Positions 41,987 to 53,331 are shown, counted from the stretch's first letter. The stretch: DNA of 64,000 nucleotides from Actinoplanes siamensis (GCF_016862395.1 NZ_BOMW01000012.1:1-64000); one strand, 5' to 3'. The notes: generated by a model not told the origin, from the letters alone. Numbers and translations: made by a program.

Positions 41987-43615
41987 TCATGCCGATGCCC
42001 GACCCAGGTCGGCGGTCATCTCACGCAGTTCCGCGAGACGATCATCGGTGGTACGAGGATGGCCGGGCGCGTCCGGCCGCCCGTCCCACGGTCGCGGCCC
42101 GGTCGGCGGGCGGTAGTTCACGCCGAGCGCGTCCAGCCTCTCCAGATGGGCCGGCAACCGCGTCGAGAACTCGGCGAAGTCGCGCCCGGCCGGGCCCCAG
42201 ACCGTCTCGGCGAACGCACAGAGCCGGGGAAACGCCTGGTAGTCGACGCGGCGCGCGGACTCCATGTGCTCGGTCCAGAGGTTCGCCTGCCCGCCCAGGA
42301 CCAGATCTGCCTCGTCCGTGGTGAGGCCGGGCGGGACCGGATCGAACGCATACACCTCGGCGAGGGTGAGCAGAGTGCCCACCGGGGTCGGCTCGGCCGG
42401 ATCGTCGGACTGGCGATAGTCCAGGTAGACCGAGGTGTCGGGGCAGGACACGACCTCGTGCGCGGCACGGGCGGCACGGGCGGCGGGGCCGGCGCCCCGC
42501 CAGGCGGCGATCACCGCCCCGGGTGGCGCGCCGCCGACCAGGATTTCGTCCCAGCCGAACACCCGCCGGCCGCGGCCGGCGAGATGCTCGGCCATCCGCG
42601 CGGTGAACCAGGGCTGCAGCCGCTCCTGGCCGGCCAGGCCCTCCGCCCGGATGCGGGCCTGCGCGACCGGGCTGTCACACCACTCGCCGGGCGGGCACTC
42701 GTCGCCGCCGATCCCGATCAGCTCCCCCGGGAACAGGTCGCAGAGATGGTCCAGCACAGCGCGGCAGAAGTCGAGCGCCTGCGGACCCAGGTTGAGCACG
42801 TGCGGGGAGACGCCCCAGCCGGCGCGGACCGGACCGGCGTAGCCGTTGCCGAGCTCCGGATAGGCGGCCACGGCGGCCTGCATGTGCCCGGGCATGTCCA
42901 CCTCGGGAACCACGGTGACGTGCCGCTCGGCGGCGTAGGCGACGATCTCCCGCAGGTCGTCGTCGGAGTAGTAGCCGCCGTGCGGGCGCTGGTCGTAACG
43001 CTCGTGTTGCCGGGCGCCGAGCATGGTGGCCGGCCGCCAGGCGCCGACCGAGGTGAGCCGCGGCCAGCCGGGCACCTCGATGCGCCAGCCCTGATCGTCG
43101 GTGAGATGCAGATGCAGCACGTTGAGCTTGTGGAAGGCGAGCAGGTCGATCAGGCGCAGCACGTCGGAGACCGGCATGAAGTGCCGCGCCACGTCGAGCA
43201 GCACACCTCGCCAACGGAAGCGCGGCGCGTCCCGGATCCGCCCGGCGGGCACCGCCCACGGCCCGCCGGCCAGGCGTGCGCGGCGTAGCGTGACCGGAGG
43301 CAGCAGCTGCCGCAGGGTCTGCGCGCCGTAGAAGACGCCGGCCTCGGCGCCACCTCGGATGTCGAGGCCGGCGGGACCGATGACCAGCTCGTATTCCTCA
43401 GCGGACAGCTGCGGGTCGAGGCGCAGGCGGATGCCGCCGGGACCGGGCGACAGATGACAGCTGGTGGCCGGGCCCAGCGCGCCGCGCAGCCAGGTGGCCA
43501 CGCCGGCCAGGCCGGCAGCCGCGTCCAGCGGCGTCGCCGGGCCCAGCTCGAAGGCGCCTTCACCCGAAGCGGCCAGGCCAGGCCTCGGCACAAGGTTCGT
43601 AAGTCGCTCGCTCAT
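41987..43615 (-). CDS. Beta-N-acetylhexosaminidase (GH20)
   Basis: GH20 enzymes release terminal GlcNAc or GalNAc from chitooligosaccharides, glycans or muropeptides by substrate-assisted catalysis. The 542-residue protein has the N-terminal alpha/beta domain and the barrel with RGVLLDVARHFMPVSDVLRL, HKLNVLHLHLTDDQGWRIE, VVPEVDMPGHMQAAVAAYPE and the catalytic Asp-Glu pair in IGIGGDECPPGEW (Asp305, Glu306), then WDEIL and QANLWTEHM. No signal peptide is visible, so it is probably cytoplasmic. ATG 43615 has AAGGAG five bases upstream. It is divergent from the regulator operon, 74 bp away. Confidence 0.93.
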   Translation of the reverse strand: MSERLTNLVPRPGLAASGEGAFELGPATPLDAAAGLAGVATWLRGALGPATSCHLSPGPGGIRLRLDPQLSAEEYELVIGPAGLDIRGGAEAGVFYGAQTLRQLLPPVTLRRARLAGGPWAVPAGRIRDAPRFRWRGVLLDVARHFMPVSDVLRLIDLLAFHKLNVLHLHLTDDQGWRIEVPGWPRLTSVGAWRPATMLGARQHERYDQRPHGGYYSDDDLREIVAYAAERHVTVVPEVDMPGHMQAAVAAYPELGNGYAGPVRAGWGVSPHVLNLGPQALDFCRAVLDHLCDLFPGELIGIGGDECPPGEWCDSPVAQARIRAEGLAGQERLQPWFTARMAEHLAGRGRRVFGWDEILVGGAPPGAVIAAWRGAGPAARAARAAHEVVSCPDTSVYLDYRQSDDPAEPTPVGTLLTLAEVYAFDPVPPGLTTDEADLVLGGQANLWTEHMESARRVDYQAFPRLCAFAETVWGPAGRDFAEFSTRLPAHLERLDALGVNYRPPTGPRPWDGRPDAPGHPRTTDDRLAELREMTADLGRASA

Positions 43616-43689
43616 CCTCACTCCTTGACCTGCCCGGCGTTTTCCCGCACGCTACTACGAGCCACATACGAACCACCAGAGGAGACGCG

Positions 43690-45354
43690 ATGAACATCGG
43701 GGTCGTGGTCCACTCCGGTCAGCGTGCCCGTTTCGCCGAGGCGACCCGCACGCTGACCGGCGTCTCCTTCGCCTGGGCGGAATACGAGCGGGAGTCGGAG
43801 ATCCGCGATCAGGTCGCCGACCTGCTGGCCAGCGGCTCGCTCGACGGCCTGCTCCTCGGCCTGGTCCCGCACGCCCGGGCGAGCGACCTGCTGCCGTCCG
43901 GCCTCCCCACGGTGGTCACCCGGTCCGCCGCGCTCGATCTGGCTCTGGCCTGGGCACGAGCCCGGGGCAACGGCTGGCCGGCCACCCCGGTCAGCATCGA
44001 CACCTTCCCCGACGAGACGGTCGGCGAGGTGGCGGCGGCGCTCGGCCTCGACCGGCCGGCGATCGCCACTCTCCCGTTCCGCCCGGAGCAACCGGTCGCC
44101 GAAGTGGTCGCGTTCCACCGGGAGCATCTGGAGCGCACCGGGGCGCCCTATGTGATCTCCGCGCGCACCGGGGTGGCCGCCGCGCTCGACGGGCGGACCG
44201 CCGTGCTGCAGGCGCTGGCCACGCCCGGCACGATCCGCGCCGACCTGCACGATCTGGTCTCCCGGGTGCGCGGCCGGCAGGCCGACGAGCAGCGTTTCGC
44301 CGCCGCGGTCTTCCGCGCTCCGGAGTCCGGCGCCCGGGCGGCGTTGCAGCGGACCTTGTCCGAGTTGCCCGAGCTGGCCGGCGCCTGGATCGACGAGCAC
44401 GGTGCCCGTGACGTGATCGCCTTCGCACCGGCCGTTGTCTTCCAGACCATGACCCGGCACTGGGTCAGCCTCCCGCTCGGCGAGGCCGCCGGTTTCCACG
44501 GCGCCGGTTCCCCTGCCGACCCCCTCGTGAGCAACGCGGCAACCGGCGAAGCACCGGAACCGCCAGCCGACACCGCAGCCTCGGGCACGCCACCGCGCAG
44601 CGGCGCCACTTCGGACCCGACGTCCGGCGGCGGGTCCGCCTCCGACACGACGACCGGCGGCGGGTCCGCCTCCGACACGACGACCGGCCGCACGGCCTCC
44701 GCCGACACGCCGCCCGGCCGCACCACCTCCGCCGACACTCCGACGGGGCCCACCACCTCCGCCGACAACGGGCCGGGCTCGACGAACGACACAGCGGCCG
44801 CGGACAGAGCGCCGAGCCCGTTCGACGACGGCGCCGCCCTGGGTGATGTGCCGGTAGCGGATGCTGCGCCACGCCCCCTGCCGGGTCCCGGCGCGGCGGT
44901 CGGCTTCGGCATCGGCGCGTCGGCCCGCAGCAGTGTGGCGCTGGCCGAGCAGGCGGCTGATCGCGCCGAGCGGGACGGTTACACCACCGGCTACCTGATC
45001 ACCGAGGACGGCGTGATGATCGGCCCGATCGGCGCGGCCGGCCCACCCCTGGCCTATACCTACCGGGCGCACGGCGGCCTGGAGGAACTGGCCGCCCGAT
45101 CGGGGTTGAGCGCCGCCACGATGTCCCGGCTCGCGGCGTTGGAGAACTCGCTGGCCGGACGCCCGATCACACCCGGTGAGCTGGCCCGGGCGCTGGGGAT
45201 CACCGATCCGAGCGGGCGGCGGCTGATCCGCAAACTCAGTGAGGCCGGCCTCGTCGCGGGCGAGGGCAGTGCTCAGCCGCATCACAAGGGCCGCCCCACC
45301 CGGCTCTACCGGCTGGCGATCCGGGCCGCCCTGGCTCCTGGCGGTGCCCGGTGA
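43690..45354 (+). CDS. Putative transcriptional regulator with N-terminal sensor region and C-terminal winged helix
   Basis: The 554-residue protein begins MNIGVVVHSGQRARFAEATR and has an alpha/beta N-terminal region with GLLLGLVPHARASDLLPSGL, reminiscent of ligand-binding sensor domains; I do not recognise the family. Residues about 290-390 are a Ser/Thr/Gly/Pro-rich linker with short repeats. The C-terminus (about 460-550) looks like a winged helix: LEELAARSGLSAATMSRLAALE, TPGELARALGITDPSGRRLI and KLSEAGLVAGEG with a basic wing. ATG has GAGGAG six bases upstream. Its stop overlaps the amidohydrolase start (GTGA), so it probably controls that operon and the divergent GH20. Confidence 0.62.
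   Translation: MNIGVVVHSGQRARFAEATRTLTGVSFAWAEYERESEIRDQVADLLASGSLDGLLLGLVPHARASDLLPSGLPTVVTRSAALDLALAWARARGNGWPATPVSIDTFPDETVGEVAAALGLDRPAIATLPFRPEQPVAEVVAFHREHLERTGAPYVISARTGVAAALDGRTAVLQALATPGTIRADLHDLVSRVRGRQADEQRFAAAVFRAPESGARAALQRTLSELPELAGAWIDEHGARDVIAFAPAVVFQTMTRHWVSLPLGEAAGFHGAGSPADPLVSNAATGEAPEPPADTAASGTPPRSGATSDPTSGGGSASDTTTGGGSASDTTTGRTASADTPPGRTTSADTPTGPTTSADNGPGSTNDTAAADRAPSPFDDGAALGDVPVADAAPRPLPGPGAAVGFGIGASARSSVALAEQAADRAERDGYTTGYLITEDGVMIGPIGAAGPPLAYTYRAHGGLEELAARSGLSAATMSRLAALENSLAGRPITPGELARALGITDPSGRRLIRKLSEAGLVAGEGSAQPHHKGRPTRLYRLAIRAALAPGGAR
44624..44767 (+). repeat. Short tandem repeats in the regulator linker
   Basis: Units of 27-30 bp encode SASDTTTGGG and SADTPTGPTT variants, about five copies. 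They lie in a low-complexity linker and are likely variable between strains. Confidence 0.7.
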
Positions 45355-46604
45355 CCTTCGACCTGCTCCTGGCCGGTGGCACCGTGCTGACCGGCGACGA
45401 GACGACACCTCCGGCCGGGACACCGGCGGACGTCGGGGTCCGCGACGGGCGGATCGCCGCGGTGGGGGCGGGTCTGCCCCGCGACGCGCGCGACGTCGTG
45501 GACGTCACCGGCCGGCTGGTCACGCCGGGGTTGATCGACCTGCACACGCACGTCGGGCCGGGCTACTGGGGCATCGACCCCGACCCGATAGCCTGGCATT
45601 CCGGGGTGACCACGTGGGTGGACGCCGGCTCGGCCGGGGCGTTCACGCTGGACGGCCTGCGCCGGGTCGCGGCCACCGCCACCGTGCGGGTGCCCGCCCT
45701 GCTGAACATTTCGGCGATCGGCCTGGCCGGCCGCACCGGGGAGAACCGGGACCTGGCGAACTGTGACGTAGCTCTGGCGATCGACACCATCCAGGCGAAC
45801 CGGGAGCTGATCCGGGGCGTCAAGGTGCGTATCGACCGGGAGTCCGTCGGCGACAACGGCGTCGAGCCGTTACGCCGTGGCCTGGCGGCCGCGGAAGCCT
45901 GCGGAGTGCCGGTGATGGTCCATATCGGGCTCGCCCCACCCGAACTCGGCGAGGTGCTGGGCCTGCTGCGGCCAGGTGACGTCGTGACGCACTGCGCGAG
46001 CGGGATCGCCGTCCCGCTCGGCCCGGACGTACATGCGGCGGCCGCGCGCGGGGTGCTGCTCGACCTGGGGCACGGCTCGGGCGGCTTCGCTTTCGACGTG
46101 CTGGAGGCCCAGCTGGCGGCCAGCCTGCGGCCCTACACGATCTCCACCGACCTGCACGCCCGGTCTCTCCACGGGCCGGTCTTCGACCTGCCCACCACGA
46201 TGGCCAAGCTGCTGGCGGCCGGCGTTCCGCTGGCCGAGGTGGTCGCCGCGGTCACCATCCATCCGGCCCGCGCGTTGGGCCTGCCGGGCGGGACACTCAC
46301 GGCCGGCGCTCCGGCCGACATCGCGATTTTCGAGGTACGGGCGGAGGAGTTCCCCGTCGCCGACGCTCACCGGCAGGTCCGCACGTCACCGATCCGCCTG
46401 GTCAACGAGGCGACGTATGTGGCCGGGCGCCTGCTCCCCCCGCGACTGCCGTCCCCGCCTGCGCCGTGGATCCCGCTCACCGACGCACAGCACGCGGCCC
46501 TGGCGGCCCGTGCGCGCCACCTCCGTGACCTGCTCACCACTCCCCTGGTGGGAGTGGACGGGCTGGCCGAACAGTTCCCGAGAAACCAACAGAGGAGTTC
46601 CTGA
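45351..46604 (+). CDS. Amidohydrolase/deacetylase family metallohydrolase (EF_0837-like)
   Basis: The 417-residue protein belongs to the amidohydrolase superfamily, closest by pattern to the EF_0837/AHA_3915 deacetylase group. It has PGLIDLHTHVGPGYWGIDPD with metal ligands His65 and His67, GVTTWVDAGSAGA, a lysine in IRGVKVRID that could be carboxylated, VMVHIGLAPPE, and STDLHARSLHGPVFDLPTTM. The substrate is probably an N-acyl or cyclic amide of an amino acid or sugar acid; it cannot be fixed from sequence. GTG start at 45351 overlaps the regulator stop, and its stop overlaps ridA (TGATG). Confidence 0.85.
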   Translation: MTFDLLLAGGTVLTGDETTPPAGTPADVGVRDGRIAAVGAGLPRDARDVVDVTGRLVTPGLIDLHTHVGPGYWGIDPDPIAWHSGVTTWVDAGSAGAFTLDGLRRVAATATVRVPALLNISAIGLAGRTGENRDLANCDVALAIDTIQANRELIRGVKVRIDRESVGDNGVEPLRRGLAAAEACGVPVMVHIGLAPPELGEVLGLLRPGDVVTHCASGIAVPLGPDVHAAAARGVLLDLGHGSGGFAFDVLEAQLAASLRPYTISTDLHARSLHGPVFDLPTTMAKLLAAGVPLAEVVAAVTIHPARALGLPGGTLTAGAPADIAIFEVRAEEFPVADAHRQVRTSPIRLVNEATYVAGRLLPPRLPSPPAPWIPLTDAQHAALAARARHLRDLLTTPLVGVDGLAEQFPRNQQRSS

Positions 46605-46984
46605 TGCCGAAACGCGCTGTGATCACCGACAAGGCCGCGCCCGCCGGTGGGCCGTATTCGCACGCGGTCGTGGCCGGCGACACGATCTACCTGGCCGGCG
46701 CCGTCCCCGCTCTGCCCGACGGCACCCGGGTCACCGGCAGTTTCGCCGAGCAGGCGCACGCCGCCTTCCGGAACCTCGCCGCGGTGGCCGAGGCCGCCGG
46801 CGCCAGCTTGGACGACGCCGTCCGGGTCGGCGTCTACCTGCGTGACTTCGGGGACTTCGCCGAGCTGAACGAGATCTATCCGCAGTACATCAAGGGCGAT
46901 CACCTGCCGGTCCGGACCACCCTGCCGGTCCCGCTGGTCGGCTTCGACATCGAGATCGACGCCATCCTCTACGTAGGCGAATAG
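46604..46984 (+). CDS. RidA-family enamine/imine deaminase
   Basis: RidA proteins hydrolyse reactive enamines and imines formed by PLP enzymes. The 126-residue protein has SHAVVAGDTIYLAGAVPALP, the conserved Arg104 in LPVRTTLPVPLVG, and DIEIDAILYVGE with the usual acidic residue. ATG overlaps the amidohydrolase stop (TGATG) and has GAGGAG upstream. Its presence near a D-serine/D-threonine PLP enzyme, which would release 2-aminoacrylate-type intermediates, fits a protective role. It is the last gene of the operon. Confidence 0.9.
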   Translation: MPKRAVITDKAAPAGGPYSHAVVAGDTIYLAGAVPALPDGTRVTGSFAEQAHAAFRNLAAVAEAAGASLDDAVRVGVYLRDFGDFAELNEIYPQYIKGDHLPVRTTLPVPLVGFDIEIDAILYVGE

Positions 46985-47345
46985 CGCTACTGGGGCGATA
47001 CGCCCGCAAGAACCACTACACCGGCGTAATGCACCACACCGGCAAGGGCAGCGCTCGCCCGCGCTCAGGGATCGAGGAACAGGCGACGGCAGCCGAGACG
47101 CATGCGTGCCAAGTGGACGGAGACGCGTGCGACTCGGCAGCCCAAACCACGAGCTGGCCGCTCGGCTCGCCCAGGCAGTCGCCGTCCAGCTGCCGCAATC
47201 GCTGGTCGTCGTACTCCGCGCTCCCCGGCGGTCGGGCCTGGAATGGGCACCTGGGAGCGCGTCGAGAATGGGATCGGTCGACGGAACGATCGCGGTTGCG
47301 GGAGGAGGGGGATAGCCGGGGACCGTCTTGGGTAGAAGAGCATCC
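46985..47345. other. Gene-free stretch between ridA and the first kinase
   Basis: No supported gene or strong terminator in 361 bp. A weak GGGCG-ATA-CGCCC hairpin lies near 46995-47010. The promoter of the kinase gene must lie here, but no convincing hexamers stand out. Confidence 0.35.
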
Positions 47346-49367
47346 ATGCCTAAACCCGGAGAGTTGCTCGGTGGACGGTATCGGCTGGACGATCGGATCG
47401 CGGCCGGCGGCATGGGTGAGGTCTGGGCTGCGACAGACACCGTGCTGAGCCGCCCGGTCGCGGTGAAGACGCTGCTGGGCGGGCGCGGGACCGATCCCGG
47501 GTTCCTGCGGCGGTTCCGGCACGAGGCGCGGGCCATGGCCGCGTTGCGGCATCCGGGCGTGGTGGCGGTGTACGACTTCGGGGACACCGAGGACGGCGCC
47601 TACCTGGTCATGGCACGGGTGGACGGGCAGCCGCTGAACCGGGTGCTCGCCGACCGCGGGCAGCTCTCGGTGGCCGAGACGATGTCGGTGGTGGCGCAGG
47701 CCGGACGGGCACTGCAGGCCGCACATGACGCGGGGATCGTGCACCGGGACGTCAAGCCCGGGAACCTGATCATCGAGCCGGACGGGACGGTGGTGCTGGT
47801 CGACTTCGGGGTGGCCCGGTCGGCGAACTCGGTCACGCTGACCGGGGCGCGCGAGGTGGTGGGTACGGCGCTCTACATCGCGCCGGAGCAGGTGTCCAAG
47901 CGGACCACCGGGCCGGCGGCGGACATCTACGCGCTGGGCGGGGTGGCTTATCACTGCCTGACCGGACGGCCGCCGTTCCTCGGGGACAACCCGCTGGCGG
48001 TCGCCCTGCAGCACGTCACGGACGAGCCGCCGCCGCTGTCCCGGGACGTGCCCCGGCCGGTTCGTGACCTGATCGGCATCGCGCTGGCCAAGGAGCCGGC
48101 CGAGCGTTTCCCGTCCGCCGCCGCGATGGCCGCGGCCGCGGAGGCCGCCGCCACGGAGACCGCCGCCACGAAGGCCGCCGCCACGAAGACCGCCGCCACG
48201 AAGGCCGCCGCCACGGAGACCGCCGCCACGGGAACAGGAGCGCGCGGAGCGGCCGCCGCAAAGGCAGGGACGTTCGGCACGACCGCCGCGGGCACGGGCG
48301 TCTCCACTATCAACGGCGATCGGGCGACCACTGGCGGCGTCGCGGTGGACGGCACCATGGACGGCATCGCCGCGCAGGCTGAAGGCACGAACGGCGAGGC
48401 ACGGTCCGCGGATGCGAATGCGGCGACTCAGGCTGTGGCGGCCGGCGCCGGGACGGGATTCGCCGCGCGAGCCATGGTGGGAGCACCGCTGCTTGCCGAC
48501 GTTCGGCCGGCGGGACCGGCTCGCGACGGACAGACCATGGCGGACGGAACCCTTGCGGCGGTCCCGGCGGCGTCAGTGGCCGGCCTTGCCCCTGGGCTGC
48601 CCCCTGCTCCGGAGCAGCGAAGCGGGAGTCCGGCTTCGCCGGCGAAGGACGGTGGCGCCGCGGCTGGGGAAAGCACCGGGACCGCGGCCCCTGCCGATGG
48701 CGCGCCGGTCACGCCCGGGATCGGCGCGGCTGACCCTGGAGTCGGCGCGGCCGGCCCGGCGGTTGGCCCGGGAGCCGGCCCGGCGGTTGGCCCGGATCGG
48801 CGCAGACGCGCCTGGGCTCTGGCTGCTGGAGCCCTGCTCGTCCTGCTCGGACTCGGCGCGGTGATGGCGCTGGCGGACCCGCTCGGTCTTTCCGGCGACG
48901 AGCCGTCCGGGAACACGCCGCCCGCGGGAAAGCCTTCAGCTGTCGCCCCGGCCAGTCGCACACCGGAGAAGAAGAGCGATGCGGGTGGCGGGGAACGCAC
49001 CAGCGCACCGCGCGGGGGCGGGCCGGCGAGCGAGCCGGCGCGAGACGAACAGACAGCTACCGGCACCGCGCGACCCACCGCGACCGGGAACCGAGGCGGC
49101 GAGCCGACCGCTCCGGCGCAGAAGCCGACCACGGCCGCGCCGACGCAGACCTCCGGTGACGACGACAACGACGGCGACGAGGACGCCGACGGCGGAACCG
49201 GCGACAGCGGCACGACCGGCGGCGACAGCGGCAACAGCGGACCTGGGAACAACGGCACCGGCGGCGGGAACAGCGGCGCCGGCGGCGGTGGCACCGGAGG
49301 CGGAAACAGCGGCGCCGGCGGCGGCGCCGGCGGCGGGAACAGCGGACAGGGCAGCGACGTGGGCTGA
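47346..49367 (+). CDS. Membrane Ser/Thr protein kinase 1
   Basis: The 673-residue protein has an N-terminal Hanks-type kinase domain (about 10-270): GGMGEVW glycine loop, Lys41 in VAVKTLL, Glu60, catalytic HRDVKPGN (Asp135, Lys137), DFG at 153-155, and GTALYIAPEQ. A long Ala/Gly/Thr-rich linker (270-500) contains repeats, then a membrane helix (about 505-525, WALAAGALLVLLGLGAVMAL) and an extracytoplasmic low-complexity tail ending in Asp-rich and GGGNSG repeats. No PASTA or other sensor domain is present. ATG 47346 is chosen because the family starts just before the kinase domain. It is followed 79 bp later by a close paralogue. Confidence 0.92.
   Translation: MPKPGELLGGRYRLDDRIAAGGMGEVWAATDTVLSRPVAVKTLLGGRGTDPGFLRRFRHEARAMAALRHPGVVAVYDFGDTEDGAYLVMARVDGQPLNRVLADRGQLSVAETMSVVAQAGRALQAAHDAGIVHRDVKPGNLIIEPDGTVVLVDFGVARSANSVTLTGAREVVGTALYIAPEQVSKRTTGPAADIYALGGVAYHCLTGRPPFLGDNPLAVALQHVTDEPPPLSRDVPRPVRDLIGIALAKEPAERFPSAAAMAAAAEAAATETAATKAAATKTAATKAAATETAATGTGARGAAAAKAGTFGTTAAGTGVSTINGDRATTGGVAVDGTMDGIAAQAEGTNGEARSADANAATQAVAAGAGTGFAARAMVGAPLLADVRPAGPARDGQTMADGTLAAVPAASVAGLAPGLPPAPEQRSGSPASPAKDGGAAAGESTGTAAPADGAPVTPGIGAADPGVGAAGPAVGPGAGPAVGPDRRRRAWALAAGALLVLLGLGAVMALADPLGLSGDEPSGNTPPAGKPSAVAPASRTPEKKSDAGGGERTSAPRGGGPASEPARDEQTATGTARPTATGNRGGEPTAPAQKPTTAAPTQTSGDDDNDGDEDADGGTGDSGTTGGDSGNSGPGNNGTGGGNSGAGGGGTGGGNSGAGGGAGGGNSGQGSDVG
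48147..48230 (+). repeat. 15-bp coding repeats in kinase 1 linker
   Basis: About six 15-bp units (GCCGCCACGAAGACC type) encode AATKT/AATET pentads that alternate Lys and Glu, giving an (A-A-T-charged-x) helix-prone stretch just after the kinase domain. Confidence 0.75.
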
Positions 49368-49446
49368 GCGGAGGCGGCGCGGCGACGATGCGCCACACCC
49401 GGTCAATCGATCGATCATCGCTGATCGACTGGGTACGCTGAGAGCT

Positions 49447-50748
49447 ATGCCCACGGCCGGTGAGTCGCTCAACGGTCGATACCGGCTGGACGAACGCATC
49501 GCCGCCGGCGGCATGGGGGAGGTCTGGCAGGCGACAGACACCCTCCTCGGCCGCCCCGTCGCCGTGAAGATGCTGCTCGTGGAGCGGTCCGGCGACCCCG
49601 GCTTCCGGCAGCGGTTCGAGCACGAGGCCCGGGCCATGGCGGCGGTGCGGCATCCGGGCGTGGCCGCGGTCCACGACTTCGGCACCACCGGCCACGGCGC
49701 CTACCTGGTGATGGCCCGGATCGACGGGCAGCCGCTGGACCGGTTGATCGCCCGCCGGGGCCGGCTCTCCGCCGAGGAGACGACGGCGCTGGTCGCCCAG
49801 GTCGCCGGCGCGCTGCAGAGCGTGCACCGGGCCGGGATCGTGCACCGGGACGTCACGCCCGGAAATCTGATCGTCGAACCGGACGGGAACGTGGTCCTCG
49901 TCGACTTCGGGGTGGCCCGGTCGGCGCTCTCGGTGACGCTGACCGGGGCCCGGAATGTGATCGGCACCGCCGGCTACATGGCTCCCGAGCAGGTGGCCAA
50001 GAAGACCGTGGGCCCGGCCGCGGACCTGTACGCCCTGGGCGCGGTCGCCTACCACTGTCTGGCCGGGCGGCCGCCGTTCCAGGGTGGCGACGCGGTCTCG
50101 ATCGCCGTCCGGCACGTCACCGACGACCCGCCACCGCTGCCCGCCGACGTGCCGGAACGGGTCCGGGCGCTGGTCACCCGGGCGCTGGAGAAGGATCCGG
50201 CGCGGCGGCACCCGTCGGCCGCCGCGATGGCCGGCGCCGCCCGGGCCGCGACCGGCGGCGCCCCGGCGCGGCTGCTGGCCACCGAATCGGACACGATCGC
50301 CCTGTCACCGGCTTTGACGGGCGGGACGGCCACGGCGGAGGACGGGAGGAGGACCGCGGACGCCGGGCGGGCCCGACCGAAACCCTGGTTGCCGCCCATT
50401 CTGGCGGTCCTGCTGGCCGCCCTGTCCGGCGCCGCCGCGGTGGTTCTGGTCAGCGACCCGTTCGGCTGGCGCACCGGTCCCGCGGCCACCACTCCGTCGC
50501 CCGCTCCCCCGATCGGATCCGGCCCGCCGTCGCCGGTTCCACCATTGAGGACCACGATTTCCGGTACGACACCGGGACGGAACCCGCCGCCCGGGAATAC
50601 CCGGACCACGCGTCCACCGAGTCCGTCCCGGCTCCCGGTGAGCGCGAGCGCCCCGTCGTCGAGCAGCCCGGAGCAGAGCGAGCCTCCCGGCGGCGGGTCG
50701 CAGCCGCCCGGCGACGGGTCCGCCGCCCCGGGAGAGGCCGGACGGTGA
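49447..50748 (+). CDS. Membrane Ser/Thr protein kinase 2 (HRDVT variant)
   Basis: The 433-residue protein is closely similar to kinase 1 through the catalytic domain: GGMGEVW, Lys41, Glu60, HRDVTPGN with Asp135, DFG at 153, [10 protein letters not shown]. The catalytic-loop lysine usual in Ser/Thr kinases (HRDVKP) is replaced by Thr137. A linker leads to a membrane helix near [21 protein letters not shown] and a short Pro/Ser-rich extracytoplasmic tail. ATG 49447 follows a possible -10 (TACGCT) by about nine bases, so the transcript may be leaderless or nearly so. It is tandem with kinase 1 and just upstream of the urease genes. Confidence 0.91.
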   Translation: MPTAGESLNGRYRLDERIAAGGMGEVWQATDTLLGRPVAVKMLLVERSGDPGFRQRFEHEARAMAAVRHPGVAAVHDFGTTGHGAYLVMARIDGQPLDRLIARRGRLSAEETTALVAQVAGALQSVHRAGIVHRDVTPGNLIVEPDGNVVLVDFGVARSALSVTLTGARNVIGTAGYMAPEQVAKKTVGPAADLYALGAVAYHCLAGRPPFQGGDAVSIAVRHVTDDPPPLPADVPERVRALVTRALEKDPARRHPSAAAMAGAARAATGGAPARLLATESDTIALSPALTGGTATAEDGRRTADAGRARPKPWLPPILAVLLAALSGAAAVVLVSDPFGWRTGPAATTPSPAPPIGSGPPSPVPPLRTTISGTTPGRNPPPGNTRTTRPPSPSRLPVSASAPSSSSPEQSEPPGGGSQPPGDGSAAPGEAGR

Positions 50749-50909
50749 GGCGCCCCGCGGCCACGGGCCCGCCGCCCGGGAGGAGCCGGACGGTGAGACG
50801 CCGCCCGGCGGCGTACGACGTCATCGTGGTTTTCGATCTTCAGAACGGGACGGACACACGCCGGAAACGTCCGGCTGCCAGTATCTCGGGGCGTACCCAG
50901 GAGGTTCCT

Positions 50910-51212
50910 TTGTTCCTCAGCCAGCACGAACGGGATCGTCTGCTCATCCACGTGGCCGCCGACGTCGCGCGGAAGCGGCGCGAGCGCGGGCTCCGGCTGA
51001 ACCATCCCGAGGCCACCGCCGTCATCACGGCGTTTCTGCTGGAGGGCGCACGCGACGGCCGGACCGTCGTGGAGCTGATGGACGCCGGGCGCCGGGTGCT
51101 CACCCGCGACGACGTCCTGGAGGGTGTGCCCGAGATGCTGACCGAGGTGCAGGTCGAGGCCACCTTCCCGGACGGCACCAAGCTGGTCACCGTGCACGGG
51201 CCGATCTCATGA
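50910..51212 (+). CDS. ureA: Urease gamma subunit
   Basis: UreA is the small structural subunit of the nickel urease. The 100-residue protein matches the family length and sequence: [53 protein letters not shown] and [20 protein letters not shown]. The start is TTG at 50910 with a perfect AGGAGG six bases upstream; the longer open frame is discarded. Its stop overlaps ureB (ATGA). Confidence 0.95.
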   Translation: MFLSQHERDRLLIHVAADVARKRRERGLRLNHPEATAVITAFLLEGARDGRTVVELMDAGRRVLTRDDVLEGVPEMLTEVQVEATFPDGTKLVTVHGPIS

Positions 51213-51612
51213 TCCCCGGCGAGATTCTCCACGGCGACGGCGCCATCACGATCAACCCTGGCCGGCCGCGGCGGGAGGTCACCGTGCGCAACACCGGCGA
51301 CCGGCCGATCCAGGTCGGATCGCACTTCCACTTCGCCGAGTCGAACGCCGCCCTGGAGTTCGACCGCGCCGCTGCCTGGGGGCACCGGCTCGCCATTCCG
51401 GCCGGCACGTCCGTCCGGTTCGAACCGGGCCTGCCCCGCGACGTCGTGCTGGTGCCGCTGGCCGGTGACCGCATCGTGCCGGGTCTGCGCGGGCTGGCCG
51501 GCGGACCGCTGGACACCCCGCCGCCCCCGGCCGGGCCCGACCCGGCCGACATCGAGCCGGCCGGATCTCTGGACGAAGACACCGGCGAGGCCCAGCCGAA
51601 CGGGCGCGCTCG

Positions 51613-51616
<4 letters not shown>
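51209..51616 (+). CDS. ureB: Urease beta subunit
   Basis: UreB is the second structural subunit. The 135-residue product has the family core: [59 protein letters not shown]. The C-terminus (about 105-135, Pro/Asp/Glu-rich) is longer than usual by some 30 residues. It overlaps ureA and ureC by ATGA junctions, ensuring stoichiometric synthesis. Confidence 0.95.

Positions 51617-53330
<1,714 letters not shown>

Positions 53331-53331
<1 letters not shown>

Noticed and set aside
41619..42116. A plus-strand gene through the 54-bp repeats
   Set aside because: Composition is driven by the repeat, it runs into the GH20 gene antisense, and there is no ribosome site or domain.
46985..47345. A minus-strand gene in the ridA-kinase gap (47065-47343)
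   Set aside because: The translation is Arg/Pro-rich without domain or start signal and would overlap the kinase promoter region.
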